Shown in pieces: positions 51,960 to 54,022 of a stretch of 54,022 bases of DNA. This DNA is from an uncultured Bacteroidales bacterium (GTDB taxonomy: Bacteria; Bacteroidota; Bacteroidia; Bacteroidales; FEN-979), in assembly GCA_903828645.1 (NCBI GenBank), contig CAIKNA010000280.1, positions 1-54,022 of the forward strand, written 5' to 3'. The first letter of the stretch is position 1, and the number at the start of each line of letters is the position of its first letter. The position numbers and the translations under genes are program-made. The notes beneath the pieces are model-generated. The model was not told the origin of the DNA. It was given only the letters and a program-made list of their open reading frames with translations, and did no database searches.

Positions 51960-52394
51960 TTATTTCTTTGTGCCGGCAAGGTTGCCGTCCTTGTCAAAAG
52001 TAAAATTGGTGCTTATTTTGGCAACGGTTTTATAGGTGATTTTTGCCTTGTCATCGGTAACCTGCATGACGCTCACCACCTGGTAATTCGGATCAAGTGC
52101 TTTCAGTTGATCCTTCGCTTTTTTAGGCAGGTACGATTCATGAATTTTACGTTCGATGCGCACGGTTTTACCAAGCGTATCGATTACCATAAAGGCGGGT
52201 GAATCCATGATAGTGATAGTGGCCTTATAATTACCCTTATCCATGGACCACGATACCGGAATGTCCATTGTTTGCGGGAAATTGGCTTGCAACCGTTCCT
52301 TAATGTAACTTGGAACCTTTTCAGTTGGCACTTGTTGTGAAAAACCATAGATTCCAAGAAGTGCGAAGGTCGTAATAAAAATGAATTTTCTCAT
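51960..52394 (-). CDS. PepSY-like periplasmic protein
   Basis: A 144-residue protein with a signal peptide (RKFIFITTFALLGIYGFSQ). The mature part shows the PepSY-like pattern of Bacteroidota (VPSYIKERLQANFPQTMDIP near the start, YKATITIMDSPAFMVIDTLG, and a second half with KDQLKALDPNYQVVSVMQV and FTFDKDGNL), resembling the beta-lactamase-inhibitor-like PepSY repeats that occur in many copies in this phylum. The role is not known; binding or inhibition of proteins in the periplasm is only suggested by the fold. It stands alone between a convergent gene and a PID-CTERM-like gene. Confidence 0.8.
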   Translation of the reverse strand: MRKFIFITTFALLGIYGFSQQVPTEKVPSYIKERLQANFPQTMDIPVSWSMDKGNYKATITIMDSPAFMVIDTLGKTVRIERKIHESYLPKKAKDQLKALDPNYQVVSVMQVTDDKAKITYKTVAKISTNFTFDKDGNLAGTKK

Positions 52395-52449
52395 AATAGT
52401 TGTAGTTGGTTAAAGATGAATGTTTTTTGTAACTCAATGGCCATTTATG

Positions 52450-52486
52450 TATTGACCCTATTGCATGAAATGCAATAAGGTCAATA
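52450..52486. terminator. long hairpin, probable terminator of the PID-CTERM-like gene
   Basis: TATTGACCCTATTGCAT and its complement form a 17-bp stem with one mismatch and a GAA loop, 72 nt downstream of the PID-CTERM-like stop (minus strand). There is no T-run. It could alternatively be a control site for the next gene. Confidence 0.55.
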
Positions 52487-52557
52487 TGTTGGTAATTAAG
52501 GCTGATTAATTACGTCTGGCGTGTAAAAGCATGTTGAATAATTATTGTTTTGCAAGG

Positions 52558-52809
52558 TTAACTCCCTGGCTCAGCAATGTTTTCCTGCTTTGCCTTGCGT
52601 GCCTGATATAGTTTCTTGCCACCATAACCTAATCCAAGTGCCAGCAGGATTCCCAGACCACCATCGATAGGGGCTCCGACAGGAGTTTGCCCGCCTCCCT
52701 GGCCGCTTCCCGGAGTACCACTACCTGGAGGGCCAGGGGGATCAGGTAAGGAAATCAGGGGCAAGGCGAAGATGGCGATCAGAATAAAAACCAATTTGAT
52801 TTTTTTCAT
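52558..52809 (-). CDS. PID-CTERM-like small exported protein
   Basis: This 83-residue protein has a signal peptide (KKIKLVFILIAIFALPLISL), a Gly/Pro-rich linker (PDPPGPPGSGTPGSG) and a C-terminal Pro-Ile-Asp motif before a hydrophobic helix and basic tail (PIDGGLGILLALGLGYGGKK). This tripartite ending (PID, helix, basic end) is the mark of the PID-CTERM sorting class of Bacteroidota. The sorting enzyme is not in the window. ATG 52809 is chosen over 52833 because it starts the signal sequence. It lies 58 nt downstream of a T9SS-sorted protein gene and is likely co-transcribed. Confidence 0.8.
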   Translation of the reverse strand: MKKIKLVFILIAIFALPLISLPDPPGPPGSGTPGSGQGGGQTPVGAPIDGGLGILLALGLGYGGKKLYQARKAKQENIAEPGS

Positions 52810-52867
52810 ATATGTATTTTTTTTATTTTTCAAAGTTGTTAATTAACCCGGTTTTATCCGACGATTT

Positions 52868-54022
52868 TTATTTGATAAAGACCTTGCCTGTTGAAGTATA
52901 AGTGTCTCCGGCAACTTTCACAAGATAAAATCCCGAAGGTACATTCAAATTGATTTTATTCAGCGAATGGGATTGAATGACTGAACTCGTAATTTCATTT
53001 CCTAGCAGGTTGTAAACTACGATGGTTCCGTTCATATCCGTTGGTATGTTGACATAAATGGTCTTCTCAGCCGAATAGATTTTTATCCCGGCAACCGTGT
53101 TGCTTTCCTGGATTCCAACGGGGGAGAAATGGAGGTTGAAACGGTGTTCCTGTTGTCCGGGAGCGGCATTAAAAGTGTAGATCGGGTTTAACTTCAGATT
53201 CTGGACTTTATTTGCAACGATGTCTTCAAGATAGAATTCTGTACCTGGCGCGAAAGAAGCAATTCCGGAAGTGGTGATTGTGAAATTATTTACTGAACCC
53301 GCAGCAAATCCAAATGGGATGACCGGGGACCCGGTGAGGTTGGGAAGTGAATTGATAGACAACTGGACATCCGGGAGCATCGAATAAATTTGAGGTGCCT
53401 CCGCACTGCCCATCCACTTTAAGGCATCATATTCTGCATCATAGCCTGCAGTTGAAGCGGAGTTGAGATGAATCTGGGTTTGATCCCAGTAGTTATTTCC
53501 TTCAACTTTCAAGGTAAGCAAGTCGCTCGCAGTTGATTTATAGAATGTTGCACCATGTGTTCGTACTGAACTTGGAATCTTAACGGATCCCGCTCCGGAG
53601 GCCTGAACAAAAAATCCCTGTTCCGCCGCGATAATGCCACCGCTTCCAAGGGTCCTGTCGATTGTCAACCAGGCACCCCCATTCCACACCCATGCAAAGT
53701 TATAAACAGAGGTAGGAATTACACTTGTGTTCCAGTTGATCGCGCTTGGAAAAGGATTGCCGATCAGGTTAAACCCCGAATAGGTTCCAGAACCGCTTTT
53801 TGTCAGACCGCTGATGGTTTTATCCCCCGAATTAAGAACCCCGCTGAATATGGCAGTGATACCACCGTTAACAGGCGCTAAATCATAGCCGGTTCCAACA
53901 TTCATTGTGATAAAAGGAAGCGTCAATGAATCCCAGTGTTGAGTTCCTTCATTCCACGCATTCATCAGCGATCCGGTGAAAATGGAGTTTGACTGACCTG
54001 CAACCGGTGATGAAATCAGGTG
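52868..54022 (-). CDS. T9SS-sorted secreted protein, C-terminal part
   Basis: The frame is open to the right edge (start outside the window), so 384 or so C-terminal residues are seen. Repeated segments of the GWNLIGNPFPSAINWN type (here FNLIGNPFPSAINW) and HLISSPVAGQ are typical of secreted Bacteroidota proteins. The last domain is a type A sorting domain (IKIYSAEKTIYVNIPTDM; VVYNLLGNEI; GFYLVKVAGD; TGKVFIK) for export by T9SS. Function is unknown; the presence of a T9SS protein directly before a PID-CTERM-like gene is notable. A 58-nt A/T-rich gap separates them. Confidence 0.88.
   Translation of the reverse strand, partial: HLISSPVAGQSNSIFTGSLMNAWNEGTQHWDSLTLPFITMNVGTGYDLAPVNGGITAIFSGVLNSGDKTISGLTKSGSGTYSGFNLIGNPFPSAINWNTSVIPTSVYNFAWVWNGGAWLTIDRTLGSGGIIAAEQGFFVQASGAGSVKIPSSVRTHGATFYKSTASDLLTLKVEGNNYWDQTQIHLNSASTAGYDAEYDALKWMGSAEAPQIYSMLPDVQLSINSLPNLTGSPVIPFGFAAGSVNNFTITTSGIASFAPGTEFYLEDIVANKVQNLKLNPIYTFNAAPGQQEHRFNLHFSPVGIQESNTVAGIKIYSAEKTIYVNIPTDMNGTIVVYNLLGNEITSSVIQSHSLNKINLNVPSGFYLVKVAGDTYTSTGKVFIK

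Overview
The window is a stretch of chromosome from a member of the Bacteroidota, most likely an uncultured Bacteroidales-like lineage. The pointers are type IX secretion (T9SS) sorting domains, an S46 dipeptidyl-peptidase, a PID-CTERM-type small protein, a DUF4932 protein, a fused aspartokinase/homoserine dehydrogenase, the split mutA/mutB methylmalonyl-CoA mutase, and promoters of the Bacteroidota form (TTTG, about 20 bases, TAnnTTTG). TGA is used as an ordinary stop, so the standard code applies. No rRNA, tRNA, CRISPR array, transposase, integrase or phage gene block was seen; most genes are housekeeping or cell-envelope genes.

Layout. 1-1885: the 3' part of an S46 peptidase and a convergent sugar-epimerase-like protein. 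1893-7913: a probable operon mutA, single-domain response regulator, mutB, M16 peptidase, behind a near-perfect promoter. 7923-14082: an SRPBCC protein, an O-methyltransferase, a DUF4932 metalloprotease-like protein, purE divergent from hpt, then adk, obgE and a PAP2 phosphatase. 14304-23059: an outer-membrane-like gene broken by an in-frame TGA, a TPR/LuxR-like membrane regulator, a 59-residue acidic protein and an 1805-residue T9SS-exported beta-helix/SprB-repeat protein closed by a clear terminator. 23183-33175: PPOX-like flavoprotein, holin-family membrane protein and an unknown TPR-like protein (all minus); thrA-type aspartokinase/homoserine dehydrogenase with xseA-xseB (plus); then the minus-strand run panC-panD-flippase-like-hldE/rfaE2-radA. 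33377-38478: a receiver protein, ammonium transporter, porin-like protein and a NarL-type two-component pair. 38557-42234: an M1 aminopeptidase and an MFS transporter. 42186-51944: a surface-glycan or protein-glycosylation cluster. 51960-54022: a PepSY-like periplasmic protein, a PID-CTERM-like small protein and the 3' end of another T9SS-sorted protein.

How genes work together. mutA and mutB form the B12-dependent mutase linking succinyl-CoA and propionate metabolism. PurE and Hpt are divergent purine genes; panC and panD give pantothenate. The 42-52 kb cluster combines an ArnC/DPM1-like glycosyltransferase (polyprenyl-phosphate-sugar synthase type), an aminotransferase and a NeuD/PglD-like acyltransferase (amino-sugar tailoring), a YfhO-family multi-pass membrane protein, and two divergently transcribed membrane proteins with the sequence signature of animal TMTC O-mannosyltransferases (acidic pair in the first loop, Y-[HR]-P-L, H-x-x-x-[EH] and R-x-D motifs, C-terminal TPRs). 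It looks like a lipid-linked-sugar glycosylation system and is the best candidate for an undescribed system here.

A second theme is short dispersed repeats. A degenerate GTCAC-rich repeat, a GC-rich palindromic repeat, a TTTACGA heptamer and a CACTGAG-type inverted repeat lie at gene junctions and also run into genes. They appear to supply the stop codons of obgE, the PAP2 phosphatase and radA, and to add in-frame peptides to the O-methyltransferase, the histidine kinase and the M1 peptidase.
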